64,000 nt of DNA. It comes from Membranipora membranacea (taxonomy: Eukaryota > Bryozoa > Gymnolaemata > Cheilostomatida > Membraniporidae). Below, one piece after another: positions 25,401-38,372 of this stretch (positions are counted from its first letter, which is position 1; every line of letters starts with the position of its first letter). The notes under the pieces are model-generated. The model was not told the DNA's origin. It ran no database searches and saw only the letters and a program-made list of their open reading frames with translations. Made by a program: the position numbers and the translations under genes. The DNA is taken from the NCBI GenBank assembly GCA_914767715.1, contig OU612066.1, positions 29,114,283-29,178,282 on the forward strand, read 5' to 3'.

Positions 25401-26595
25401 GGAGTGTATAATCGTAGGGTTTGTGAACCACTGAGAAACAATTCGGAGTTATATAGTTGTATTCCCGAAAACAACAGAAAACTGTGACAGGTGAGATAGT
25501 GGACTAAACATTGTTTATTTTACATGGTACTTACAGGGGCGACAATAGGGTAGATATGATCCATACATGAGGCTGATGCCTGCTCCTGTACAATAAGTTC
25601 AAGCATCTTCAAAAAACTACAAACAAACAAATATTCAGGGGTAAATAAATTTTAGTAAGTTGTAAGTTTTCACAGGTCTTTGAAACAGTAGATAAAATCA
25701 ATCGGATTACAATTGGGCACGATCATAATTTCCCATGTTGTTTTTTCCTGGATTTCACAGGTCAATCAGGCCATCGATTACATCTAAATCATAGCAGCAC
25801 AAAACATGTTAACCTACCTCTCAATAACCTTGTATGCTGTTTTGTTGTTTTGGCTCAGTATATCCACAATTCTCTCCCTGTTATATAAAAGATGAATGGA
25901 TTACCATGAGAATGTGGTAACCATCAGGCCATGAGCAAGAAAAAATATTTAGCTGAATCCAATGTCTATCAGCTACGCCTAATGAAAATTTTGGTACATA
26001 ATGCATGTTGTAGAACGGCAGTATTTTGAAGGCTGGCGTCTGAGCACGACTAAGGATCTGAAGATTAAAAAGTATTTATGTCCCTACTTGCAGGAGAACA
26101 TACTACAGAAACGTTCAGTAAGATCAGTTCAAGATGTTATGACAACAGCAAAAAATTATTCAAGATGACATATTACTGTGACTTGGATACCATCAGCAAA
26201 ACTAATATTTTATAGATATTATTGGATCGGAAATAGGATTCAGTGACCGGTTTACATGTATGAGCTTACCTTGTGAAGAGTTCTAGAAAGGTTTGTATGG
26301 TTTGTTCTGTAAAGCTGATTCCCATCTGAACTCTCAAACATTGTACTAATATCAAAAAGAAATCCACTATCTTCTCTAATACATCTGTAAACAAAAACAC
26401 ACACAATGTGATACACATAACGCATCTGAAAAGCAGTTCGCAGTAGGGTCCTGGTATCACCTCAGATATTGTTTAGTCTTCATATTTCTTGAGCAGAGAA
26501 CAACTGATGGTTGTGCAGGGTTAGTAGATGGCATTCTGTCAACCAACATTCAAATTATCACAGTTTTAAGGATTTTCTTCCTGGCACATCTAGGG

Positions 26596-27151
26596 CGGTA
26601 ACTGTAAATTGCTGAACAGGCTGAACAGGCTGAACAGACTGAACAGCTGAACAGAATCTCTCAGACTAGAATTATTATTATTTGTATTCTTTTCTCTGGC
26701 TGACTATCACTTCTCAAAGACATTCCTCCTAACCAAATGATTTAATGAGTCACTAAGTTCCTGTTGGCGCCTATTATAACCGATTTGGGGCAAGCAAATG
26801 TAGCGATCAATGTGCCAATTCTGACATAATCTGATGATGTTCCATCTAGCTAGTCTAGACAAGCTTTGTTGCGGGGGAGGGGACTTGGGTTCCTCCCCAG
26901 CAAAGCTTGCCAAGACAAGCTTCTTTCCATCCAGTCACTAGTGTAATGCAGAAATATTTACTGTGAATAAAATTGAAAGACACCAAGAGGAATGCAAACT
27001 CAAAATGAATAATTTAATCATCAGAATATAAGGGATTGTCCACGCTTGTGCAAAAATAGCTAAACATTAAGAGAATCAAACAAATAGTAGTCTGAGAAAT
27101 TCTGTTCAGCTGTTCAGTCTGTTCAGCCTGTTCAGCAATTTACAGTTACCG
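26596..27151. mobile_element. Mutator-like non-autonomous element, tandem-repeat TIRs
   Basis: A 556-bp element lies in the intron between XPO6-A exons 18 and 19. Its ends are near-perfect inverted repeats of about 70 bp, starting CGGTAACTGTAAATTGCTG and built largely of short GCTGAACAG-type units. It is flanked by a 9-bp target duplication, CATCTAGGG (26587-26595 and 27152-27160). The two other XPO6 copies have the single empty target at 32073-32081 and 48609-48617. A 9-bp duplication suits Mutator-like transposases. No transposase frame is present. Confidence 0.88.
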
Positions 27152-27554
27152 CATCTAGGGTGGTAGTCCTACGGTTCTCGAAAATGGCATCCTCACAAAA
27201 AGGATCAACAAAGCAACCCCTGGGACATTTGCCGTGATCACATATTATTATGAACCAATAAGTCTGAATTTGGAGTTGTTCCCCCTCTAATTGTTAGAGC
27301 TCTTACCTGACTGAGATATATACACAGAGAACTAGTGTAGAGAAAGCTCAATATACTCGCTTATAGACTGATACATGATCTCTTTAGTTTTCTTTGTCTC
27401 CTCTTTGATAGATGAGACTAAGTGATACAGAGAGTTCAATGTTGTGACTACAACTGTTTTAGCTGTAATTAAAAGATATGAGTTTATCAATATCATAAAA
27501 TCTTTCTGTTTACTATATTCAGTCATCTTATGTATATCACATAATATTGAAATA

Positions 27555-28315
27555 TGTGTCACAGTCGCAAACAGGGATAAGCAGGGATTATCCAATTCGT
27601 TATATGAGAGGTCAAAGTTAGAAAACTTATTTTTGTTTCAGTTTCTCATTTTTTAGGAAACCATCTACTAGAACCAATAAGATGTGATCTTTCAGAATCT
27701 GCAATCAGATTGGTTAAAAAAATTACATTACAAAATAAAGTACAGTTATGCTGTAGTATGTTGGAAAGGCCGATGTCTGGAAGACATGCCCCAAGACAGC
27801 TATGGGAGTTGTATAACAAAAGGCCTTTTGTTTGGTGAACAAAGGAGTGCAATGGCAGGCAAAGTTTGCTTGTCTGAATGCATGTCGGGTGTGTGTGATC
27901 GAAGGCTCGGGAACGTGTATGCTAGTTCCAGTTCTCCACTTTTGCTTCACTCATTTGTGGGTATACACAATCGACCCGCTGCTACAATATGTAGGAGCCA
28001 CTGGTAAAGGGTATTTTACAACTGTACTTTATTTCTTAATGTAACAGAAGCCATCCTATTATTGGCTAGATTGATTGACTGAATGATAGTTTGACTGATA
28101 AATTGAAAACTTTGAAGCTCCTTTTCTCAGATAGACCATATGGTACATTTCGCCAAAGTGCCCTACACCTTTTGGCTCTAATTTCAAATCAATTTGAGCA
28201 AGGAATTCAAATTATACTTTGTTAGAAAGCTCACAAAATTCTGTACAAGATGGATGAAGAATCTCAATTTTTTTGGTTTCCTACTTATCCCTGCTTTCTG
28301 AGACTGCGCCACATA
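27555..28315. mobile_element. MITE with ~35-bp TIRs, copy A
   Basis: The ends pair as inverted repeats: left ATGTGTCACAGTCGCA and AGGGATAAGCAGG, right TACTTATCCCTGCTTTCTGA and GACTGCG. About 760 bp in total. The same element sits at the same intron position in all three XPO6 copies, so it predates the duplications. The internal open frames of about 70-110 codons are shared only because the copies are similar; no transposase motif was seen. Confidence 0.7.
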
Positions 28316-31300
28316 TTATTATTTGCTTTCACTTATATCACTTATCGCTTATAGCACATAACTGCAAGACTTTGAACCTCATCAGATCAGATCCTGGAGC
28401 ATATTATAATCAGTAGCAAGTTTGTATCAACCAGTTGATACTACTATGGTAATATAATGATTCCGAACATAAACCATGACAACCTCTGTCCGCCAAACAA
28501 TATAGATCTCAATATTCAGTATAAGAAATTCTAAAGCACAGGAGCTGACAACGATGGCATTCTTCATACCTCGAGCTTGTTATTGAGCTTGAGCCTGCCA
28601 TGATATACTTTTCAACATATTTCAAAATTATTCAAGTCCAGAAAGCGGCCAAGTCATACCTTGCTGGGCATCAGCAGAGTTGCTGGTTAGAGTAGCAGGT
28701 GAGACATTCTTCAGTATGAGATATAGAGGATGTAGTGATGCTATGAACGCTGCATGATTAGATGTTCTCATATCCCACTTCTGTTCAGAGTCAGGTAACG
28801 CCGGCCATCTTAGTATTAGGTAACTAGAGAGAGCACTGCGTAACTGAGCTGATAACTGTGTAATAACATAACAAAGGAGATGAATAAGTATAACTGATAA
28901 AACTTAGTTGTTGTTAGAAAAATTATAGTGGCTTAGAGATTGTATTGGTTTGATGAAGAGTTAAGTTTATTCAACTTACACTGGAGACATCTTCAAACAA
29001 ATATGGAAAGATGAACCATCTATATTTTAATAAGGAATCAGGGTGATAAGGGAAAACATTTTAGAATCTCATTTTTTCCAGGTAATGTACCGTTCCCTTT
29101 CCAGCTGATTATGCTTTCAGCTGAAGAATACTTTCACCCAAACACACTTACCTTTGGAGGGAAGGAAGCGGCAAAGCCTTCACTGACTTTCTTATACAAC
29201 TCTTGAATGCAGTGTACATCATATAAGTATACAGGCTTGACTTGTGTTAGGATCGATGTTAGCACATTCACCGACCATTCCAGTATCTTAGTTGGCACCT
29301 AAATATACAATATCATGTTGAAAACAAAGGAGTAACATCATGTTAAGGAGCATCCCAAAATTCAGTTTTCCGGAATTCCCAGGGTGACAAGTTCATTCAG
29401 CTAGAATATCTCGTTTGAAATGGTGGGAAAGAAACACTGCATCGAGGTATAGCAGTCAAAGGTCTTATACAGAATTAAAGAGTTACAAAATTTGCCTGAT
29501 ACCAAATTCATTTATTTTAAACTCTCTGATATCACCAAAACTTTCTTTGCTGAGCAGGTGTCACGTATTGACTGAGTAAGGATTTATTATTGAGATGTTC
29601 CACTATGACACACAGTACTAAATAGAAGGTTGTTTTGTTTATATGCATCCTTGCATCCTTTTTTCGCAACACCTCTCAGTATTAGAGATATAATAGTCAC
29701 AGAAAGTAGGTCTGGTGGCAATCCATCGATCTGCCAGACCCAAGACTGATACTTCTTTACTGAGCAGGTGTCATGTATTGACAGCCATACCTGATGATTG
29801 ACAGTAGGGTAGACACTATTTACTATAGATGTAATGAGTTCAGCACACTGCTCTCCGACTCCAGGTCTATGATATGATTCTACATAATACTGAGCTAACC
29901 AGTGAGAGTAAGCCTTCAGCGACGCCAGCGTGTGAGCATACCTGTAAAAGGTGTAAAATCAACTGTGAATGATCCAGCACATAGTATAAAAAAGTCATAA
30001 AGACCGACAACATTCTCATCATAAATAATTGATAAAGGAGAGTAAGTTGAAATTTCAGTACCAGCAAGTATGTAGATTGGAAAAATTAAATCATGCAGTT
30101 CGGTGACTTTGTAATGAAAAAACTATGTATCCCAATATGAATTGATAAACGGAATTGATATCTTTCAAGAAAATAGATCGGATTTTAAATATACCTTACA
30201 TTATTCAGGCAGTACAAGAACTGTCACAAAATCAGAATAACATTTTGACATATAATAACATCTGACAATCAGTGCCACCTACCGCATAAAAGCCCAAAAA
30301 ATACTTACATTTCTATGAAATCTGGCACCAGTTTTCTCATTGTTCTGATGAGTACTGTCTACTGAATAATCGTGTCTTCTCACTATACACTGCTAACTCT
30401 ATTAACCTGTTGGGATATGGTAAAAGAGTGGTGCTCAAATGAAAAAATGATACCAAAAGAAGAAATAAGTGAATAATTGAAACATAATTGCTTATAGACT
30501 GATCTAGGATTATATGAAACAGTTTCAATCACTGACTTTATACTTTATGGTCCATAGTTTGAATACTAATTTTGATGAAATTGTTTTTCTTCAAAATGAC
30601 AATACCACTATTATACTCACTGCTTGGCTAACTTTTCAGTGTGAGCGAATTTAGCACCAAACCTTCCTCCAGTGCAATAGCCAACGAGTAAATTAACGAT
30701 TTGGAAGTGTATAAATGAAGAATTCATGTACCACTGAGAAACGATTTGGAGTTAAAGAGTTGTCTTTCCGAAAACAACATAAAACTGTGACCGGTGAGAT
30801 AGCAAATTAAACACAGCTAGATTTACTATACCTTCACTCAGCTATTTCTACAGGGTACTTACAGGGGCGACAATAGGGTAGATATGATCCATACATATAG
30901 ATATAATCTTAAGTAGAAGTTTCCTGGAGGCCGACGCCTGCTCCTGTACAATTAGCTCAAGCATCTTCAAAAACTACAAACAAATGTCATGTCAATGCAA
31001 GGATTTATGATTTTTTAATAAGCTGACGACAGATTTCACCAATTTTTGAAACAGCTGGAGTAAATAAAGAAATCAGATCACAATTGGGCATGTTAAATGA
31101 TTCACGTCTTGCTATTTTCAGGAATCCCAAGATAAATCAGGTACTAGACTATAATATAGCCTACAGATATTACCTACAACATTTATGCCACATGTTGTGC
31201 ATAGTGCATGATGGAGCAGCACAAAATGTGGTAAATTATGTCACCGTATTAATAACTTACCTCTCAATAACTTTGTAGGCTGTTTTGTTGTTTTGGCTCA

Positions 31301-32485
31301 GTATTTCCACTATTCTCTCCCTGTTATATAAAAATATATAAATTAATAAAAATGAGGCGAGAAAAAATACCATTGTATCTATACTCAATCTGTAATATAA
31401 GGCCATAATGTATAATTGTGTGCATTATATATGTTATAGAATACACCATTTTGAAGGCTAGCCTCTGACCATTTCTGAGGATATGAGGATTGAATTTGAA
31501 AAAAGAGTTGTGCTACATCCCTTCTCCCCATTTGCAGGAGCAAATACTACATCACAACTTCCCATGCAGCAAGAAAACATGCTGCTTCCGTCTTACACCT
31601 CCCTACACCCCTCCACCAATAATCAAGCATGGCTCACCGCTGTTATGACAACGGCTTACAATTATGCACAATTTTATGTACAGATGTGTATTGAATAATA
31701 TAAATAAAACAAAAAATTTATAAACATATACTGGATATGGTGACCAGATTACACGTATGAGCTTACCTTGTGAAGAGCTCTAGGAAGGTTTGTATGGTTT
31801 GTTCTGTAAAGCTGATTCCCATCTGAACTCTCAAACATTGTACTAATATCAAAAAGAAATCTACTATCTTCTCCAATACATCTGTAAACAAAAACATACA
31901 CAACGCGATACAAACAGTGACATAACAAAAGCGGATCCTAATATCACCTCAGAAATTTTTCATCCACCATATTTCTTGAGCAGAGAACATCCTATGCTTG
32001 TGCAGGGTTAGTAGGTCGCATTCTGTCAACAAACATGTAAATGTTACAGTTTTGACATTATCCTTCCTGACACATCTAGGGTGGCAGTGACAGTTTTGAA
32101 AATAACATCCTCACTAAAAGGACTTAGTTTCGGGTAGCAAAAGCAACGCCTGGGTTATTTACCATTATCACCAATGAGTCTGAATTCGGAGTTGTTCCCC
32201 CTCTAATTGTTAGAGCTGGTACGACATTACTAACCTGACTGAGATATATACACAGAGAATAAGTGTAGAGAAAGCTCAATATATTCCGTTATAGACTGGT
32301 ACATGATCTCTTTAGTTTTCTTTGTCTCCTCTTTGATAGATGAGACTAAGTGATGCAGAGAGTTCAATGTTGTGACTACAACTGTTTTAGCTGTAATTAA
32401 AAGATATGAGTTTATCAATATCATAAAATTTTCCTGTTCACTATATTCAGTCTTCTTATGTATATCACATAATTTTGAAATATGT

Positions 32486-33235
32486 GTCACAGTCGCAGAA
32501 AGCAGGGATAAGCAGGGATTATCCAATTCCCTATATGAGAGGTTAAAGTTAGAAAACTTATTTTTGTTTCAGTTTCTCACTTTTTAGGAAACCATCTACT
32601 AGAACCAATAAGATGTGATCTTTCAGAATCTGCAATCAGATTGGTTAAAAAAATTACACTACAAAATAAAGTACAGTTATGCTGTAGTATGTTGGAAAGG
32701 CCGATGTCTGGAAGACATGCCCCAAGACAGCTATGGGAGTTGTATAACAAAAGGCCTTTAGTTTGGTGAACAAAGGAGTGCAATGGCAGGCAAAGTTTAC
32801 TTGTCTGAATGCATGTTGGGTGTGTGTGATCGAAGGCTGGGGAATGTGTATGCTAGCCTCAGTTCTCCACTTTTGCTTCACTCATTTGTGGGTATACACA
32901 ATCGACCCGCTGCTACAATATGTAGGAGCCACTGGTAAAGGGAATTTTACAACTGTACTTTATTTTGTAATGTTAGTTTGACTGATAAATTGAAAACTTT
33001 GAAGCTCCTTTTCTCAGATAGACCATATGGTACATTTCGCCAAAGGGCCCTACACCTTTTGGCTCTAATTTCAAATCAATTTGAGCAAGGAATTCAAATT
33101 ATGCTTCTATACTTTATAATATAATATAATATTAATTAATTAATTATTAAATTAATATAATTCTGTACAAGATGGATGAAGAATCTCAATTTTTTTGGTT
33201 TCCTACTTATCCCTGCTTTCTGAGACTGCGACACA
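32486..33235. mobile_element. MITE with ~35-bp TIRs, copy B
   Basis: Second copy of the element at 27,555-28,315, with the same terminal sequences (ATGTGTCACAGTCGCAGAAA on the left, CTTTCTGAGACTGCGACACA on the right). It carries an extra AT-rich expansion (about 33,110-33,165) that the other two lack. The duplication breakpoint lies just beyond its right end. Confidence 0.7.
33110..33165. repeat. AT-rich simple repeat
   Basis: A run of ATAATATAATATAATATTAA and TTAATTAATTAATTATTAAA-type sequence is present only in XPO6 duplicate B. The matching places in copies A and C have non-repetitive sequence (CTTTGTTAGAAAGCTCACAA) instead. It looks like local expansion or a repaired break. Confidence 0.8.
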
Positions 33236-33240
33236 TATTA

Positions 33241-33590
33241 TTATTTGCTTTCACTTATATCACTTATCGCACTTAACTGCAAGACTTTGAGCCCCATCGG
33301 ATCCACATCAGTTTCAGTGAACCCTTCGACATCAGTTCCTTTGATCTTGCGTCTTTTTGTACACTCTGTTAAGAAAAGAAAGTTGCACACATGACCTTAG
33401 ACCTAATTTGTTTGAGAAACGGGAAATATTTGTTTCGAGTTAGGAGGAGAGTATTAGGAACAGTACAGTGCATTAAGCTCAAGCAATGCAATTCGTCGTA
33501 AAACTAACCATTCGACCCGGTTGCAGACGGCAGTAAAGTGCTACTGTTTGTTTTAGACACAACAGTGTATCCTCCTCCACCAGATGTCAT
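33241..33590 (-). CDS. Truncated, chimeric two-exon gene start
   Basis: Minus-strand exons at 33590-33509 and 33365-33241 join in phase 1. The ATG at 33590 follows an exon-like 5' UTR with its own acceptor just upstream. The product starts MTSGGGGYTVVSKTNSSTLL and contains a basic CTKRRKIK patch. At about 33,300-33,306 the second exon runs into XPO6 intron-17 sequence and stops at TAA 33243-33241, giving a 68-residue chimera. I do not recognise the parent gene. It looks like the first exons of an unrelated gene cut by the duplication breakpoint, possibly able to drive transcription into the XPO6 copies. Confidence 0.45.
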
Positions 33591-35430
33591 TTTGAGTGTC
33601 AAACTTACATTTCTTCTCAACTCCTGAAATTGTTGAACCAAACATATTTACTAAGCTAGGAAATGAAGTAAATTCGCTACTCTACTACTGATGTAAGAGT
33701 GTTTGCAATCATTTTATAGACATGTACTATAGGCCTACAATAGACTAAAATATTCATGATTTCAACATATGGTCTATAATATGGCTGATGGAAGGTAAAC
33801 GGGTCAGAAGAATAATCTGATTGAGGGATTAATACTACATACCCGCTTGTTATAGTCGGAATTGGACTTTTCCATATAGGCAACGAGAGTGTACGCTATG
33901 TATGTCGAATAACAATCTCAAGCCAGAAAATTCTCCAACGGCACAAAGTCACAACAACATATATCTCTCAGACCAGGCAGCAGTATATAGGCAGACGGTT
34001 ACAGCTTTTACAGGGGGATTGCAATTTCCCTTCTAACCTAGATGGTCAAATAAGAAAATATAAATCTATAAAATAAATCTGCTATATCTTATGGATGATG
34101 ATGTTGAGTTTATTTATATAACCGCTTCATAAAATCAATAAAGATAATTTCTCAAATCAAGACGTCACGAGTTAAAAATTAATTATTAGGTTTAAATGTG
34201 CCAGAGTTTTCAATGTGCCAGAGGTTTAAATGTGCCAGAAGCTCTGTAGGATGTTTCAATATGAAACACTCATCCATAATCATCTAAAATTATTCAAAGC
34301 ACACACTGTATGTTTACGATTTATTTAGTTAGTGCTCCCTTTGAATGCACTACATAAATGAATAAATACCCAGGGTAAAATGTAGAATTAAACAATTTGA
34401 AACTATAGAGCAAATCAAAGTTTGTTACTCTATTACTCCACCAAGGCTAAATCTGAGAACAAGCTATGAGCTATGCAAGCAGTCCAAAATCTCAGATGAT
34501 GTTGTTATACCAGAAATTCACTTTGGTTGTGATGTCTCTATGGAATTTCAGGTTGGACTAAAATAGAGCATGCTAGGCAGGTCCATTATATGATTCTGAC
34601 AGACTTTAGTGGTTGTTGGGTTTTTATATTCTAATTACAGAAAAAATCAAATCCGAAATTGTGGAGAAAAAGAGGGAACAGACGCAAGAGACATGGGACA
34701 TGACAGCCGTACACCTTGTAAAAGTAAAAGAAAATGTCCAATTATAAAATAGTGTTTGTGGTTTGGGGGTTCGGGTTTTTGGGTTGGGGGTTTGCCTTCT
34801 TGGGATGGGAATCATGTTCAATTTACCACGGTCATGGGATAAAATGAACATTTCAATCCTTTCGTAAAGATAGGGGAGTGACTGCAATGACAGTGTCATA
34901 ACTGTATGCGAAGATGTTCAACTTATGTATGTGTCAGTTAAAATAGTTGTCTAATTGTACTACATATAACATATCCGTGTGTAATCCCCAAAATGTGATC
35001 AACTTTCACTCATTGATGATAATCCAATGAGCCTCGATGAAGCATAAAATGGATATCAAATATGTATAAAATAAAATATTTAAAAGCTGTTACATGGGCA
35101 TAATATAGCTTTTGCTAGTAAAATAAAGGAAACTTATTCATATGACCTAACCTGTCTCAGAGTTGAGCACCTCAACTTGGGACTGAATGTGGTTGAAATA
35201 ACTGTGATGGCATTGGGTTGTGTTACTATGTGGGTTAATAGATACCTCGCCTTCCCCCACTGTAGGCTACTACTACTACTAGCTCATAGGCATTGAACAA
35301 TTTTGCATGCACTTGTACTACCATATACTCATATTCAATTGAGTGAGTAGTAAAGTTACTTACTTCTCAATCTTGCGGACAGGTAGGCCCTACAGTTTCA
35401 CAGGCTGGATTTACACACTTCTCAGTGTAG
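33591..35430. other. Intergenic, no gene recognised
   Basis: No exon chain was found. A small local repeat of the word AAATGTGCCAGA occurs at 34,190-34,245, and a G/T-rich low-complexity run on the plus strand occurs at 34,750-34,800. Confidence 0.55.
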
Positions 35431-35990
35431 GTGCTTATGACAAATTTTCCTCCTTGATTGCACATTTATATGCATTTAAGGATACCACCTGGGCAACGCT
35501 TTCAGATAGCGTGTTCCACACTCTCACAGTGGATTGGATGTTCAAGCGGAGTTCGATGTTTGTCCTTGATGATGGTACCATATATTTATGAGAGAGAAGT
35601 GCCGTGCTTCTGCCTGTCCAGTGGGATATTGACGTCAACATTCCCCTCTAAGGCCTTGAGGAATAGCACTGTTTTCAAGTCTTTCGTCTGCGCTAGAGGC
35701 TTGGCCAGTTTAAATCATCCAACAGACATTTATGTTACACTGCTCTACCGACGGTTACCAACACGTTGTACCTTGTACCTTGGCGAAGTGATCGCCACAT
35801 CTTCTGCAGATGATTTAGGTGATATGTCTGATCCAGTAGTTATTTCCGCATCATCGGCACATAGTAATCCTAGAAGCAGCCACTCTCCTAGGTACAGCAG
35901 ACATAGAAACTTCCTAGCCAAGGGAGCAGAGTACAAGATCATCAGCATCCAGGTTGTTCCACAGCTTCGCCGTATGTACAAAGAAACTGT
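35430..35990 (-). pseudogene. Decayed non-LTR reverse transcriptase fragment
   Basis: On the minus strand, NNLDADDLVLCSLG near 35,960-35,920 resembles the catalytic (Y/A)DD block of LINE reverse transcriptases. About 300 bp further on, SSRTNIELRLNIQSTVRVWN and TLSESVAQVVSLNAYKCAIK match the usual C-terminal end of RTs, where a WN-LP block precedes a final FK-L. Frames shift and stops intervene, and the spacing is shorter than in a whole element, so this is a relic. The plus-strand open frame of 203 codons over the same DNA is probably a shadow. Confidence 0.5.
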
Positions 35991-36069
35991 TGAGATGGGA
36001 TTTGGTGTTATGGTGAGTGTGGCATATTGTATGGAGTGTTTCCTCAGACTGGTTTTAGGGGGGTTTTAG

Positions 36070-38240
36070 CAGAAGATGGTCTGATGTATTCGTTGAGGTC
36101 AACACGTTGTCACTTAGCAAGTACACTACTCGGCACCGACAGCATGTCGCTGACCTGTGTACAAAATTTGGTGAAGATCTGAGTTGATTTAGCTGAGATA
36201 TGGACTTTTGCTTTTACAGCTCTAATCACAACAACCACCACCAGTAACTACTACCAACCAACAAGGAGGAGTACCCCTTGCTACTACTAACTTAGTAGGG
36301 GAGTAATAGTAGTAGCAAGGTGCAGTGTAATGCAGTTAGAATGATGATTGATGAGGCCCTTGCTAACAGATAGTTAGTAGTAGTTAAGTTAGCTAGGGTT
36401 AGCTTTTTATAACAACATCAACAATGTTGTTGTCAGCCGTTACCCGTTAGAAAAGTTAGTCTGGCTGGTCTAACTAACTAGTCTAATGCAGTTACTGCAT
36501 TACATTTACACCAAGGCTGTAGGCTCTTACAAGTCCACAGCCTGTCTCAGACCATTTGTTTGAGAGTTGTTGGGTTTAGGATTCCTTTCTCCCCGCAGCA
36601 GATGTGCCTGAAACTGCGTACCAACTAACCTCCCATTCAATAAATGATTTTTTTTTCTATTATTCTGTAGACAAGGCTTCTTTGCTTTTTGGAGGTTTTC
36701 TTTTGCAAAACTCTGTGTTAACTTGGCTATTCATGACCACACACAAATAGTTCTAATATGTAAGCATCATTTTATCCCACAAAACACAGTGAAAATGTAA
36801 TAGAAAACGTATATATGTACAACATACCTGACAAGTCTCCCTTTTTGGTAGGGAGCCTCCCAGTTTTTAGGGGTATTTTTGACCTCCTCCCTATCTCCCC
36901 CTTTTTCAGCTTCCTTCACCCAGACGACTTTTTAAGCTTGTCGTTGCAAGAAAAACTATGTGTTCCTACCCCCACAGTAGTTATACCTACATATAATTGC
37001 CTATTAACATACTCTCTCTCTTCGTTCGTATAAAGTGCAACAATATAATTTGTAAAATCGAGCATTTCATAATACGAACGCTCTAGTTTTGGCTCAAGAT
37101 AAATGACAACAAGGGCCAAATTACACCTTCACTGCTGGACACGCAGAGTGGTACTCCGGGTCGGGAGTTCGTCCGCGGAGACCTCCTGATTTCTGGGTCT
37201 ACCAACTTGTCATGTATGATGTACAAGGATTTATGTACGGATTTAGGGATTTTACTTACTGACAAAAACCAAGGGCATAGTTTAGCAAACATGCATAGCA
37301 AAAACAAACATGGTAAAATTGTGATTAATGTGTTTAATTGAATCGCTGTTGTAAAGCTGTTTCCATCAGACTTGGTCGCCTCTATTATTGGCTAAAAACA
37401 ATTTTTAGTGCCATTTCATTCGCCTGAATGCACGCCTAGTAAATAATGTGGTCGCCTTGACAACAGAAGTAGAAGTAATACAAAACACTATTTTTGGTGA
37501 TATTGAACAGACCACATGAGGACTGGAGGCTAACAGTCAAAGAGAAGAGAACATCCCTGGACAAAATGCCTAATCCTGGAGCTTCTCATTCAAGAGACAG
37601 ACATGCACAACAATCTACACCACAGAGTAAGTCATCGACAGTCTATATACAATCTTATCACTATCAATCTTGCCACCCAAGATTAAGCTCAGGCACTGAT
37701 ATACATTATATATATATGGATGAGGGGAACATATCTGACCCTGGACCAGCATATGGCTACTTATGTAGCTATATAGTTGCTTGACCGCTTTACTGATCTT
37801 TGATTGGTCCACAAGTTCAGGATCTATAAAAGCTGACGATCTTTTAAACTTTTGTCAAGCTTCTTGTCTGAGTTTTTGAAGGTTCTTACTGGGACGTCAA
37901 TCAATGCATAACGTAAAAGCTGCCAGATTTTCAGCTTAATTTAGATACTGACAAAAAGTTTATTACTGATGGCAAATCTCCACAAATGACCATACTATGT
38001 ATTTTGCCACTGATCCATAAATTCATATCAATGAAATGAGCTCAGGTCATCACCGACATCGATTGACCAAGGATCATTTGTTGATGCAAACAGCAGCCAA
38101 TATGCCATGTGTATAGTTCCTGAATCCAAGTTGTGTTGAGGCTTGCTAGATGAAAGGCTCGAGTCTCAGGGTCTTTGAAATGCAAACTGCAAAAGTTGCA
38201 GAGATTAGCGTGCCAGAGATAGTTATGTTATCAACCACAT
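36070..38240. other. Intergenic, no gene recognised
   Basis: Contains a short palindromic stretch with CCTTGCTACTACTAACTTAG and its inverted partner (36,276-36,322) and several C/T-rich runs near 36,830-36,910. The open frames near 36,815 and 37,494 show no domain and no convincing splice partners. Confidence 0.5.
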
Positions 38241-38250
38241 AGTGTATGAC

Positions 38251-38282
38251 ACGCACACACACGCACACACACACACACACAA
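38251..38282. repeat. (CA)n microsatellite before copy 2
   Basis: Imperfect CACACA tract at the left edge of the duplicated ankyrin/TPR unit, shorter than the tract before copy 1. Homology to copy 1 begins right after it. Confidence 0.9.
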
Positions 38283-38372
38283 GATGGTTGGTCTTACCAA
38301 AGATATTTACCACTATAATTGCGTTAAAGCTGTCATGGTTGTTATTGTGCTGGGAAGATCCATCTATATGGG

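Larger units (their letters stand above)
22983..30685 (-). pseudogene. XPO6 3'-half duplicate A (pseudogene)
   Basis: Thirteen exons equivalent to exons 13 (truncated) to 25 of the functional XPO6 at 45,081-59,044 occur in the same order with conserved introns. Approximate positions are 30685-30611 (cut), 30408-30311, 29942-29792, 29299-29152, 28854-28659, 27461-27306, 26385-26271, 25878-25819, 25618-25537, 24985-24822, 24450-24352, 23707-~23390 and 23115-22983. Several lesions break the frame: a 1-nt loss in exon 14 (near 30,336), a TAG in exon 18 (near 27,332), about 88 bp of tandem duplication in exon 24 (23,390-23,520), and an 11-nt loss in exon 25 (near 23,097). Exon 21 has a 30-nt in-frame loss. 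There is no exon 1-12 equivalent. It could only be transcribed from a borrowed promoter. Confidence 0.93.
30686..33300 (-). pseudogene. XPO6 duplicate B, exons 18-21 only
   Basis: A second, internal fragment is colinear with 47,222-49,850. It holds exon 21 (~30,973-30,862), exon 20 (~31,320-31,263), exon 19 (~31,882-31,768) and exon 18 (~32,388-32,233). It begins abruptly inside the cut exon 13 of copy A at 30,685 and ends at a breakpoint near 33,300. Exons 18-20 are open. Exon 21 starts with one T fewer in its T run than the functional gene, shifting its frame. It resembles the functional copy more than copy A does, for example keeping the 30 nt lost from A's exon 21. It has no start, no stop and no 5' half. 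Confidence 0.88.

Noticed and set aside
35458-36069. Plus-strand gene of 203 codons
   Set aside because: No domain, and the opposite strand carries recognisable reverse transcriptase end motifs. It is probably a chance frame in a decayed retroelement.
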